This document shows, piece by piece, positions 15,434-22,835 of a DNA stretch of 24,932 nucleotides (its first letter is position 1; every line of letters begins with the position of its first letter). This DNA comes from an uncultured Bacilli bacterium (GTDB lineage Bacteria > Bacillota_I > Bacilli_A > RF39 > UBA660). A program made the translations under genes and the position numbers. The stretch covers positions 1 through 24,932 of the forward strand of contig CAKPAT010000002.1 in assembly GCA_934133155.1 (NCBI GenBank). Direction: 5' to 3'. The notes below the pieces were generated by a model. The model was not told the DNA's origin, did not search any database, and saw only the letters and a program-made list of their open reading frames with translations.

Positions 15434-15461
15434 ATTGTTGTAAAAAGTCGAAAACAAAATA

Positions 15462-15490
15462 TTGATTTTGCCACAAACCCATGCTATATT
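15462..15490 (+). promoter_or_regulatory. Promoter of the small membrane-protein gene
   Basis: TTGATT (15462-15467), 17 bp, TATATT (15485-15490), preceded by TGC (extended -10). The stretch ACCCATGCTATA is shared with the ung promoter at 20817-20828. Confidence 0.65.
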
Positions 15491-15519
15491 AAAAACAGAA
15501 GTATAGAAAGGGAGAATAT

Positions 15520-15687
15520 ATGGCTACTAACAATCATAAAATTAGCCTTATTGCTGTACTGCTTTGTGTAATTATTAGTTGTTTAGTAATCAATATAATT
15601 TTTAGTTTTAATTACTTAGATTTAATATATTTAATATTTATGACGTGCTGTCTTATTAGATTTATATACATTAAAAAATATCAGTAA
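15520..15687 (+). CDS. Small two-helix membrane protein, unknown function
   Basis: A 55-residue ORF starting M-A-T-N-N-H-K-I-S-L. Two hydrophobic stretches (about 9-29 and 32-48) are joined by a short polar turn (S-F-N-Y), with a Lys-rich end (Y-I-K-K-Y-Q). It contains four Cys, two of them adjacent (C43, C44). I recognise no family. Support for a real gene: a ribosome-binding site AAAGGGAG seven bases before ATG, its own promoter at 15462-15490, and a terminator directly after it. It lies between metG and a zinc-ribbon membrane protein, where Bacillus has no gene. Confidence 0.6.
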   Translation: MATNNHKISLIAVLLCVIISCLVINIIFSFNYLDLIYLIFMTCCLIRFIYIKKYQ

Positions 15688-15714
15688 AGCTATGAGAAAT
15701 CATAGTTTTATTTT
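15687..15714 (+). terminator. Intrinsic terminator after the 55-residue ORF
   Basis: CTATGA (15690-15695), loop GAAA, TCATAG (15700-15705), then TTTTATTTT. The stem is extended by a G-U and A-U pairs on the outside. Confidence 0.8.
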
Positions 15715-15753
15715 GTACATAAATATGGTAAAATAACCTTTAGAGGTGTAAAA

Positions 15754-17100
15754 ATGTATTGTAATCAGTGTGGAAGTGAAATAAATTCAGAAACAAAATT
15801 TTGTCCAAATTGTGGCAATAAAGTATCGAAAACCACAAAGAAAAACGAGGCAGGTGTACGAAAAGAAATAAAAAATGAATCAAGATATCAAAGTAAAAAA
15901 ATTCCAATATTAGGTCTAATCATAATGCTTATACTTGAAATAATACTAACATTTATAATATATCAGATAACCGGATATTATTGGTATAATGAGTATATTC
16001 CTTATAATTTATTTATAATATCAATGCTTGTATTAAGCATTCCAATATTTTTTACAGTATTAGGTATAGTAAATGTAACTGGTAAATTAAATCAAAACAA
16101 ACAAGCTAAAATAACAGATTTATTTCCATTTAAAAAAATAAAAAAAATAATATACGTTATAATAACGCAAATTATTTTTGCCGCAGTAATATTTGCTTTA
16201 GAATGTATACTAGGACACATTGAAGATGATAATGTCACATTAATAATGATTTTGTTAATGGCAGTAATAGTAGTCTACCTCTACCCTATCATCGATATTT
16301 TTATTCATTATGTATTAGATGATAGTAACAAAGATAAATCTTATATCATATCTTTAAAAGAAACAATAAAGCTATTAAAAAAGCACCATACTGAATATTA
16401 CGCTATGTATGTAAGTTTTGCTGGATGGATAATACTTGGTGCATTCACTTTAGGTATACTTTATTTATGGCTTTATCCATACATGATATCAGCAATAAAT
16501 AATATGTATTTAAATTGGGCAGGAAAAAAAGAAATAACAAGCAGTGAGCATGGCCTAAGTAATTCTGCAATATTAGGAATATATACCGGAATAATTGTTG
16601 TTTTATTTATCGCTTTAGAATTTTTATCTTCCTTTTATACAGAATACATTAAAAGACAGTATCCAGTAGAAAGTGCAAATACTGTAACCATAGAAAGTGA
16701 TGAAGATAAAATAAGCTTTTCTATTCCAAGTACGTTTTATAAAACAAACGAAAGTGAAAATCAAACACAAATAGAAAACATGTATGGTGACTACATCATA
16801 TACACATTAAAATTCAAATATCAAGATTATTATCAAAAAGAAAAATCAGAAAGCGAAGAATATTACAAATCGATATCACAAAATGTTAAAAGTAAAGAAT
16901 ATACTGCAGAAATCAGTAACAACAAATTAAAAGCATTCTATATTGATTATGAGTATGAAGGTGACATATATAGAAACACCACATTATTCATTCCACTTAA
17001 AGATAATTATTATGTAAGTGTTGATTTGGGAATAGAAGAACTAGATAAAACAAATATAAAAGATTACGTTATAATAAATAATTTTTATGAAAATATGTAA
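15754..17100 (+). CDS. Zinc-ribbon, DUF975-like multi-pass membrane protein
   Basis: The N-terminus is a double-CXXC zinc ribbon (C3, C6, C17, C20; pattern C-N-Q-C and C-P-N-C), followed by a charged linker. Then come about six membrane segments (roughly 50-72, 84-108, 131-153, 160-185, 217-248, 270-295) and an extra-cytoplasmic C-terminal domain of about 150 residues rich in Tyr, Glu and Ser. The stretch G-W-I-I-L-G-A-F-T-L-G-I-L-Y-L-W-L-Y-P-Y (226-245) resembles the conserved core of DUF975 integral membrane proteins. The function of such proteins is not known. Ribosome-binding site AGAGGTG. TGGTAAAAT at 15726-15734 could be an extended -10 promoter. It looks like an accessory gene inserted between metG and tatD. 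Confidence 0.72.
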   Translation: MYCNQCGSEINSETKFCPNCGNKVSKTTKKNEAGVRKEIKNESRYQSKKIPILGLIIMLILEIILTFIIYQITGYYWYNEYIPYNLFIISMLVLSIPIFFTVLGIVNVTGKLNQNKQAKITDLFPFKKIKKIIYVIITQIIFAAVIFALECILGHIEDDNVTLIMILLMAVIVVYLYPIIDIFIHYVLDDSNKDKSYIISLKETIKLLKKHHTEYYAMYVSFAGWIILGAFTLGILYLWLYPYMISAINNMYLNWAGKKEITSSEHGLSNSAILGIYTGIIVVLFIALEFLSSFYTEYIKRQYPVESANTVTIESDEDKISFSIPSTFYKTNESENQTQIENMYGDYIIYTLKFKYQDYYQKEKSESEEYYKSISQNVKSKEYTAEISNNKLKAFYIDYEYEGDIYRNTTLFIPLKDNYYVSVDLGIEELDKTNIKDYVIINNFYENM

Positions 17101-17120
17101 AACCCTGAAAAAAGGGTTTT
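17099..17120 (+). terminator. Terminator-like hairpin after the zinc-ribbon membrane protein
   Basis: AAAACCC (17099-17105) pairs with GGGTTTT (17114-17120) around an 8-nt loop, overlapping the stop codon. The T-run is only four bases, so it may be leaky. Confidence 0.65.
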
Positions 17121-17168
17121 AAAAATACATAAAAAGTTTTCCACAGTAAAAAAAATAGGAGGAATAAA

Positions 17169-17927
17169 ATGTTACTAGATACACACTGTCACATATACGA
17201 ACTAAGTGACATAAAAACATGCATAAATAATATGAAAGGAAATATAATGATTGTGAGTAGTGCTAGTCCAAATGAAATAGACGAGGTAATAAAATTATGC
17301 GAAACATACGAAAATATATATGGAACAATAGGTATTCACCCCGAATACGCGTCTACCTATACTGAAGAAGACATAAATAAAATTATCCACAATATAAAAA
17401 ATCCAAAAATAGTAGGCATTGGAGAAATAGGACTAGATTACCATTACACTAAAGAAAATAAAGAAAAGCAAAAGGAACTATTTATAAAACAAATTCACAT
17501 CGCCAATATTTATCACAAAACCATAGTTGTCCACAGTAGAGACGCAAGCGAAGACACATATAATATCTTAGTTGAAGAAAAAAATCAATATACATTATGT
17601 GATATTCATTGTTTTAGTGGTAGTTTAGAAATGGCTAAAAAATTTATAAAACTTAATACAGTATTAGGAATTGGAGGAGTTTTAACCTTTAAAAATGAAA
17701 AAAAATTAAAAGATATAGTTAAAGAATTACCAATAGAAAATTTTGTTTTAGAAACCGATAGTCCATACCTTGCACCAGAGCCATTTAGAGGAAAAGAAAA
17801 CGAACCTGCAAACACAAAATATGTCGCATTAAAAATAGCCGAACTTAAAGGTATAAAGTACACAGAAGTCCTTGAAATAACAAGCCAAAATGCCATTCGT
17901 CAATTTGACTTGCCCATTAAATTGTGA
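17169..17927 (+). CDS. tatD: TatD family metal-dependent DNase
   Basis: TIM-barrel metallohydrolase of the TatD family (YabD in Bacillus), with 3'-5' exonuclease or deoxyribonuclease activity in studied members. Metal ligands are all visible: D-T-H-C-H (H6, H8), E86 in G-E-I-G-L-D-Y, H122 in V-H-S-R-D-A, H147 in H-C-F-S-G, and D197 in E-T-D-S-P-Y-L. 252 aa, full length. Strong ribosome-binding site AGGAGG seven bases before ATG. No clear promoter precedes it; the leader carries one copy of the TTTTCCACAGTAA motif 20 bp before the start. It sits between metG and the 3D-domain gene, as in Bacillus. Confidence 0.95.
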   Translation: MLLDTHCHIYELSDIKTCINNMKGNIMIVSSASPNEIDEVIKLCETYENIYGTIGIHPEYASTYTEEDINKIIHNIKNPKIVGIGEIGLDYHYTKENKEKQKELFIKQIHIANIYHKTIVVHSRDASEDTYNILVEEKNQYTLCDIHCFSGSLEMAKKFIKLNTVLGIGGVLTFKNEKKLKDIVKELPIENFVLETDSPYLAPEPFRGKENEPANTKYVALKIAELKGIKYTEVLEITSQNAIRQFDLPIKL

Positions 17928-17933
17928 TACAAT
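17905..17933 (+). promoter_or_regulatory. Promoter of the 3D-domain protein gene, with a possible operator
   Basis: TTGACT (17905-17910), 17 bp, TACAAT (17928-17933), preceded by TGA (extended -10). This is one of the best promoters in the window, overlapping the end of tatD. Immediately downstream, TTTCAA and TTGAAA form an inverted repeat with a 2-bp centre (17942-17955), at about the transcript start, where a repressor could bind. The operator is inference. Confidence 0.8.
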
Positions 17934-17968
17934 CTATTCGGTTTCAATTTTGAAATATGAGGTGAAAT

Positions 17969-18667
17969 ATGCAAAAGCTTCTGCTACAAATAAGCATATT
18001 TTTGACATTATGCTTTCTAGTAGTAGTATCAGGTTATAATAACCTAATTTCAAAGTCGATAATTGAAGTTGATAACCTAAATAAAACAAAAGATTCCATG
18101 GCTTTTACAAAAGTCTTAGAATATGGCACAATCAAAACATATAACAGTAATTTACCAGAAGGTCAAACAATTACAAAAGAAGAGGGGCATCAGGGTTTAG
18201 CATATGTAGATGAAAACGGTGAAGTAATCGAAATAATCGAAAACCCAATAAATGCAAAAATCGAAATTGGAACTGGAAAAAAGGCTGATTATGTTGGTAA
18301 AATGACTGGTTATGGTGCTGACTGTGTTGGCTGCTCGGGTTTAGGAACATTATCATGTAAAACTAAAAATGGACTTACATATAGTCTGATAGCAAATGGG
18401 TATATATATCATGATGATGAATATGGAGGCGTAAGAATTATAGCCGCCGCTTTAGACGAATTCCCCTGTGGGACAATAATCGAAGTAAATAATCCTAACC
18501 TAGGTATATTTAACGCTATTGTATTAGATACAGGCGGAGCAATGCAAAAAGCTTGGCAAAACGGCATAGTCCATATGGATTTAGCATACATTACAGAAAA
18601 AGATCCAAGCATACATTTAACAACATCAAATAACGTTAAATACAGCGTCAAAAGATGGGGCTACTAG
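17969..18667 (+). CDS. Secreted or membrane-anchored 3D-domain cell-wall protein (YabE-like)
   Basis: Residues 5-21 form a signal peptide or anchor. Residues 50-102 read like a G5-type beta segment (T-I-T-K-E-E-G-H-Q-G and two beta pairs). Residues 110-232 form a 3D domain, a double-psi beta-barrel related to lytic transglycosylases such as MltA and the Rpf/Sps proteins. The three Asp that name the domain are D163 (A-L-D-E-F-P-C-G-T), D187 (V-L-D-T-G-G-A-M) and D204 (H-M-D-L-A-Y). C119, C122, C130 and C167 could form disulphides or bind metal. YabE of Bacillus has the same order of domains in the same place but is about twice as long. The role is inferred: peptidoglycan cleavage. Ribosome-binding site GAGGTG. 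Confidence 0.85.
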   Translation: MQKLLLQISIFLTLCFLVVVSGYNNLISKSIIEVDNLNKTKDSMAFTKVLEYGTIKTYNSNLPEGQTITKEEGHQGLAYVDENGEVIEIIENPINAKIEIGTGKKADYVGKMTGYGADCVGCSGLGTLSCKTKNGLTYSLIANGYIYHDDEYGGVRIIAAALDEFPCGTIIEVNNPNLGIFNAIVLDTGGAMQKAWQNGIVHMDLAYITEKDPSIHLTTSNNVKYSVKRWGY

Positions 18668-18681
18668 GTCCCATCTTTTTT
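18650..18681 (+). terminator. Intrinsic terminator after the 3D-domain gene
   Basis: AAAAGATGGG (18650-18659) pairs with CCCATCTTTT (18670-18679), followed by two more T. The stop codon lies in the 10-nt loop, so the last codons of the gene form the stem. Confidence 0.85.
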
Positions 18682-18701
18682 AAAAGCAAAGGAGAAAAAA
18701 T

Positions 18702-19535
18702 ATGATGTACTCACCAAAACAAATGAAACAAACACTTGAAGAAGAAAATTTTAATTTTAAAAAGAAATTTGGACAAAACTTTATCGTAGACGAAAATATT
18801 ATCTACAGTATAATAAAAAAATCAGAAATAAATAAAGATACATTAGTTATAGAAATAGGCCCAGGAGCAGGCTCATTAACAAGTAAATTAGGTGAAGTTG
18901 CTAAAAATGTTCTTGCCTATGAAATTGACAAAACAGTAAAAAATATTTTAGAAAAAAATATTAAACCAAATACAAAAATAATATATGATGATTTTTTAAA
19001 AAGAAATGTTAAAGAAGATATAAAAGATTATGCATATGACAAATTATATGTCGTCGCAAACCTCCCCTATTACATCACAACACCTATAATTATGAAATTA
19101 ATCGAAGAAAATATAGACATTGATAAAATTGTTATAATGGTTCAAAAAGAAGTTGGCAATAGATTTAAAGCCAAACCAAACACTAAAGAATATAATTCGT
19201 TATCTGTTTATTTAAATTATTTTTTTGACGTAGAAAAAATAATTGATGTAAGTCGTAATGTGTTCATGCCAAAACCAAATGTTGACAGCATTGTCCTATC
19301 ACTTACAAAAAAAGAAAAGATAAAAGTTGAAAACGAAGAAGTATTTTTTAAATTAGTTAAATCATCTTTTACTCAAAAAAGAAAAACACTTAAAAATAAT
19401 TTAAAAAGTTACGATTTAGAAAAAGTAGAAGAAGTTTTAAGAAGACATAACCTGGATTTAAGTGTTAGAGCAGAAAGTTTGCCACTGGAAATATTTGCTG
19501 AAATATCTAACAATTTAAATAAAAATATTCACTAA
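18702..19535 (+). CDS. rsmA: 16S rRNA (adenine1518/1519-N6)-dimethyltransferase RsmA/KsgA
   Basis: Dimethylates two neighbouring adenosines near the 3' end of 16S rRNA late in small-subunit assembly. F-G-Q-N-F-I-V-D (23-30), SAM motif I E-I-G-P-G-A-G-S-L-T (51-60) and catalytic N-L-P-Y-Y (120-124) are present, with the small helical C-terminal domain after about residue 205. 277 aa, normal. Ribosome-binding site AAAGGAG. Two ATG codons stand together (18702, 18705) and either could be used. rnmV (RNase M5), which usually precedes ksgA in Firmicutes, is absent. The stop codon lies in the 5' arm of the hairpin before the next gene. Confidence 0.96.
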   Translation: MMYSPKQMKQTLEEENFNFKKKFGQNFIVDENIIYSIIKKSEINKDTLVIEIGPGAGSLTSKLGEVAKNVLAYEIDKTVKNILEKNIKPNTKIIYDDFLKRNVKEDIKDYAYDKLYVVANLPYYITTPIIMKLIEENIDIDKIVIMVQKEVGNRFKAKPNTKEYNSLSVYLNYFFDVEKIIDVSRNVFMPKPNVDSIVLSLTKKEKIKVENEEVFFKLVKSSFTQKRKTLKNNLKSYDLEKVEEVLRRHNLDLSVRAESLPLEIFAEISNNLNKNIH

Positions 19536-19562
19536 GACATAAAATGTTTTGGTGATTTTTTT
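19530..19562 (+). terminator. Intrinsic terminator or attenuator ending at the symporter start codon
   Basis: CACTAAGACAT (19530-19540) pairs over all 11 positions (two G-U) with ATGTTTTGGTG (19544-19554) around an AAA loop. A and then seven T follow, and the next base is the A of the ATG at 19563. The 5' arm holds the rsmA stop codon, and the 3' arm holds GGTG, the only ribosome-binding-like sequence for the symporter. It can therefore both end the rsmA transcript and hide the next start site. Confidence 0.75.
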
Positions 19563-20813
19563 ATGCTTGAAAAAATAAATGCTGTAGTATGGGCCATCGC
19601 AATGGCTTTGATTTTACTTGCGTCTTTATATTTTACCGTATACTTAAATTTTCCACAGTATAAAATTAAAAACCTTTTTTCTTCTTTAAAAAATAAAAGT
19701 TCAATAAAAAAACTTAGTCTATCACTAGCTGGAAGAATAGGCGTCGGATCAATCTCTGGAATAGCTCTTGCAATTCATTTATCTGGACCAGGAACAATTT
19801 TCTGGATGTGGGTGACTGCATTTATCACAGCCTCACTCGCATATGCAGAAACTATACTTTCTTTAAAATTTCAGAAAAAAGAAAAGGAAATACATGGTGG
19901 CCCGTTCTATTATATAAGTGAGGGGCTAAAAAAAACTAAATTAGCAAAATTTTATGCATTAATTTTACTAATATCGTATATAATAGGTTTCATGCCAATT
20001 CAAACAAACACAATTACTAAAGCCATAAGCTCATTTATCACTGTAGATAAAGTAATTTTAGGCGTTGTAATTTCCACAGTAATTTTTGTCGTAATAAAAG
20101 GAGGAATAAAAAAAATAAGAAAAATCAGTAATATAATAATCCCTGTTCTTACTATTTTTTATATTGGAGTTACCATGTTTTCCACAGTAAAAAATTTTGA
20201 AGCCACAAAAATTTCTTTCATAAACATCATAAACTCAGCCTTTCAGTTAAAACCGTTCCTAACAAGTTTCATACCTATGGTAATCGTTGGTATGCAAAGA
20301 TGTATTTTTTCGAACGAAGCAGGAATTGGCATTGGAACAATAGCAGCGTGCTCCAGCGAAGAAAAAAATCCAAAAAAATGTGCTAATATTCAAATACTTG
20401 GAATATATTTCACCACCTTAATTATTTGCACATCTACTGCCCTAATAATTCTATCGTCAAATTATGAAACTTTAAATCTAGTAAACCCGAACGGCATAGA
20501 AATAACATTGTCTGCATTTGATTATCATTTCCCAAACAATGGAAAACTACTTCTAATTATTTTAATAACCTTATTTTCTATATCAACCATACTAACTGGA
20601 CACTATTACTGTGAAGTTTGCGTAAGATTTCTTAATAAAAAAATACCATTATTTATAGTAAAGTTTTCCACAGTAATAAGTATTTTTCTAGGAATATTCA
20701 CCTCCCCTTCCATAATATGGAAACTAGTTGACGTTATGATCGCCATACTCGCCATAATAAATACCACCACCTTATTAAAATTAAAACATCAAATAAAATA
20801 TTGCCCCAAATAA
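19563..20813 (+). CDS. AGCS-family sodium:alanine/glycine symporter
   Basis: Multi-pass (about 10-11 segments) amino-acid:cation symporter of the alanine/glycine:cation (AGCS) family. Signature pieces in order: the N-terminal segment with I-N-A-V-V-W; G-V-G-S-I-S-G-I-A (60-68); G-P-G-T-I-F-W-M-W (75-83); H-G-G-P-F-Y-Y-I (111-118); a Gly-Gly-Ile-Lys loop followed by I-I-I-P (about 179-194); and R-C-I-F-S-N-E-A-G-I-G (247-256 region), the family hallmark. At 416 aa it is shorter than AlsT-type members (about 465), mostly at the ends and loops. The substrate is not deducible. No symporter sits here in Bacillus, so it is an insertion between ksgA and ung/tilS. Its start is governed by the hairpin at 19530-19562, and it contains four of the five TTTTCCACAGTAA-like sites. 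Confidence 0.9.
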   Translation: MLEKINAVVWAIAMALILLASLYFTVYLNFPQYKIKNLFSSLKNKSSIKKLSLSLAGRIGVGSISGIALAIHLSGPGTIFWMWVTAFITASLAYAETILSLKFQKKEKEIHGGPFYYISEGLKKTKLAKFYALILLISYIIGFMPIQTNTITKAISSFITVDKVILGVVISTVIFVVIKGGIKKIRKISNIIIPVLTIFYIGVTMFSTVKNFEATKISFINIINSAFQLKPFLTSFIPMVIVGMQRCIFSNEAGIGIGTIAACSSEEKNPKKCANIQILGIYFTTLIICTSTALIILSSNYETLNLVNPNGIEITLSAFDYHFPNNGKLLLIILITLFSISTILTGHYYCEVCVRFLNKKIPLFIVKFSTVISIFLGIFTSPSIIWKLVDVMIAILAIINTTTLLKLKHQIKYCPK

Positions 20814-20829
20814 TAACCCATGCTATAAT
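20801..20829 (+). promoter_or_regulatory. Promoter of ung
   Basis: TTGCCC (20801-20806), 17 bp, TATAAT (20824-20829), with TGC before the -10 box. It begins inside the last codons of the symporter gene. ACCCATGCTATA and the AGAAGT downstream also occur at the 15462-15490 promoter. Confidence 0.8.
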
Positions 20830-20855
20830 GAAAAGAAGTCAAAGGAAGTGCTTAA

Positions 20856-21521
20856 ATGATTAATAAAAAATGGGACATCGTCCTAAAAGAAGAAATGCAA
20901 AAACCATATTTTAAAGAACTTGGAATATTTGTAAAAAATGAATATCATAAAAAAATAATTTATCCAGAATATCAAAATATTTTTAATGCCTTAAGATACA
21001 CAGATTATGACGATGTTAAAGTCGTAATATTAGGTCAGGACCCCTATCATGGTCCAGGTGAAGCTCATGGTCTATCTTTTTCCGTCGCCTCAAATGTTAG
21101 GAGACCACCATCACTTGATAATATCTTTAAAGAATTAAAAAATGATTTAAATATCACAAGAACAAATAATAATTTAACAGATTGGGCTGAACAAGGTGTG
21201 TTTTTACTAAATTCTGTTTTAACTGTTGTCAAAGATACACCTCTATCACATAAAGGAAAAGGATGGGAAACATTTACTGACGACTTAATAACCATATTAA
21301 ATAAACGTGAAAAACCAATCGTATTCATTTTATGGGGTAGCTATGCCAGAAGTAAAAAAGTTTTAATCACAAATCCTAACCACTTTATAATAGAAAGTGC
21401 CCATCCATCACCATTATCCGCGTCTAGGGGCTTCTTCGGCAGCAAACCTTTTTCTAAAACCAATAATTTTTTAGTTGAACATGGTATCACACCAATAAAA
21501 TGGAGTGACGAAGATGAATGA
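20856..21521 (+). CDS. ung: Uracil-DNA glycosylase, family 1
   Basis: Removes uracil from DNA to start base-excision repair, complementing the dUTPase encoded upstream. Motif A G-Q-D-P-Y-H-G (60-66, catalytic D62), the P-P-S-L-D-N-I-F segment (84-91), L-L-N-S-V-L-T-V (117-124) and motif B H-P-S-P-L-S (183-188, catalytic H183) are all intact. 221 aa, full length. Ribosome-binding site AAAGGAAG. Its last codons overlap the start of tilS, so the two are probably translated together. Confidence 0.97.
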   Translation: MINKKWDIVLKEEMQKPYFKELGIFVKNEYHKKIIYPEYQNIFNALRYTDYDDVKVVILGQDPYHGPGEAHGLSFSVASNVRRPPSLDNIFKELKNDLNITRTNNNLTDWAEQGVFLLNSVLTVVKDTPLSHKGKGWETFTDDLITILNKREKPIVFILWGSYARSKKVLITNPNHFIIESAHPSPLSASRGFFGSKPFSKTNNFLVEHGITPIKWSDEDE

Positions 21522-22821
21522 TGTAATAAAATATTTAAAAGAAAAAATTGAACCAAATTCAAGCGTAATTGTCGCAACTTCCGGTGGACCGGATTCCATG
21601 GCACTTTTAACCTTAATAAATGAAATAAAAAAAGAAAAAAACACTCAAATAATATGTGCTCATGTAAATCATAAACTGCGCAAAGAAAGCGAAGAAGAAG
21701 CAAAAATGGTCAAAAATTATTGCACTAAAAATAACATAATATTTGAATATATGACCATAAATAAATATGAGGGAAACACCGAAAACTATGCTAGAAAGCA
21801 AAGATATAATTTCTTTGATAAATTATCTGAAAAATATGACGCAAAATACCTTTTAACTGCACACCATGGTGACGACTTAACGGAAACTGTAATAATGCGT
21901 ATAATTAGAGGTTCAAGCTTGAAAGGATATTCAGGATTTTCTAAAGAAACGAAAAAAGAAAATTATGAAATATTAAGACCATTAATAGAAAAAACGAAAA
22001 GCGAAATACTAACATATGTTCAGAAAAATAATATACCATATGCTATTGATAAAACCAACAGCGATGATACTTACACCAGAAATCGCATAAGAAAATATAT
22101 CTTGCCTACATTAAAAAAAGAAAACAAAAATGTTCATTTAAAATTTTTGGAATTCAGTAAAACCCTAACCTTATATAATAACTACATTGATAAAGAAGTT
22201 AGCAAAATAATCAAAAATGTGTATGTTGATAAAAAAATAAACATCAAAGAGTTTCAAAAACAAGATTATCTTATTCAAATTAAAATAATATACAAAATTT
22301 TTAGTGAAATATATCAAAATGAAATATCAAATATTACAATGAAAAATGTTGAAGAAATTTTAAAAATTATTTACAGTACAAGGCCAAATATTGAAACATC
22401 AATACCAAACAAAATAAAAGTAACCAAAACTTATGAATATCTTTCTTTTGAATCAAAGGGCGAAAAGGAATATGAGTTAAAATTAGAAAAAAATACCCTA
22501 CTTCCAAATGGTAAAACATTAGAAATTATAAATTTTTCAAATGACACATCTAATAATATGTGCTATCTAAACACAAAAGAAATAAGCATGCCTTTATATG
22601 TTAGAACAAGAAAAAATGGTGATGTTATGAAAATTAAAGGATCTGGAAATAAAAAAATAAAAGATATATTCATAAATGAAAAAATAAGCATAAATGAAAG
22701 AAACACATGGCCTATTTTAGTGGATAAAAATGACGAAATTTTATGGATTCCGGGACTTAAAAAATCAAAATTTGATAAAACAAAAACACAAAACTATGAT
22801 ATAATAATTAGGTATCATTAG
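21514..22821 (+). CDS. tilS: tRNA(Ile)-lysidine synthase
   Basis: Ligates lysine to C34 of the minor tRNA-Ile(CAU) so that it reads AUA instead of AUG; essential in most bacteria. PP-loop S-G-G-P-D-S (23-28), then A-H-V-N-H (49-53) and the A-R-(K)-x-R-Y-(N/D)-F-F motif near residue 90. The T-x-D-x-x-x-x-R-N-x-I-R segment (T-Y-T-R-N-R-I-R) lies near 187-194, and the C-terminal TilS domains include V-R-T-R-K-N-G-D and I-P-G-L-K-K-S. Start: ATG 21514 follows GGAGTG by 6 bp; a GTG at 21505 is in frame but falls inside that site. The gene overlaps ung by 8 bp. hprT, which normally lies between tilS and ftsH, is missing. Confidence 0.95.
   Translation: MNDVIKYLKEKIEPNSSVIVATSGGPDSMALLTLINEIKKEKNTQIICAHVNHKLRKESEEEAKMVKNYCTKNNIIFEYMTINKYEGNTENYARKQRYNFFDKLSEKYDAKYLLTAHHGDDLTETVIMRIIRGSSLKGYSGFSKETKKENYEILRPLIEKTKSEILTYVQKNNIPYAIDKTNSDDTYTRNRIRKYILPTLKKENKNVHLKFLEFSKTLTLYNNYIDKEVSKIIKNVYVDKKINIKEFQKQDYLIQIKIIYKIFSEIYQNEISNITMKNVEEILKIIYSTRPNIETSIPNKIKVTKTYEYLSFESKGEKEYELKLEKNTLLPNGKTLEIINFSNDTSNNMCYLNTKEISMPLYVRTRKNGDVMKIKGSGNKKIKDIFINEKISINERNTWPILVDKNDEILWIPGLKKSKFDKTKTQNYDIIIRYH
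22797..22805 (+). promoter_or_regulatory. Possible extended -10 promoter of ftsH
   Basis: TGATATAAT (perfect -10 box with TG extension) lies in the end of tilS, 31 bp before the ftsH ATG. A TTGATA at 22772-22777 is 22 bp away, too far to be a normal -35 box. ftsH often has its own promoter, which fits. Confidence 0.4.
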
Positions 22822-22835
22822 AAAGGAAGTTTGTA

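Larger units (their letters stand above)
17137..20676 (+). repeat. Five dispersed copies of a TTTTCCACAGTAA motif, all on the plus strand
   Basis: Perfect copies of the 13-mer TTTTCCACAGTAA are at 17137-17149, 20178-20190 and 20664-20676. Single-mismatch copies are at 19649-19661 (last base T) and 20070-20082 (first base A). A weaker match (TGTCCACAGTAG) is at 17529-17540. TTTTCCACA differs by one base from the classical DnaA box TTATCCACA, and the CACAGTAA end also follows the DnaA boxes of array units 1 and 3. One copy is just upstream of tatD; four are inside the symporter gene, where they encode F-S-T-V or I-S-T-V in one frame and F-P-Q-Y in another, so protein constraint alone does not explain them. 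I found none elsewhere in the window by eye. Confidence 0.7.
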
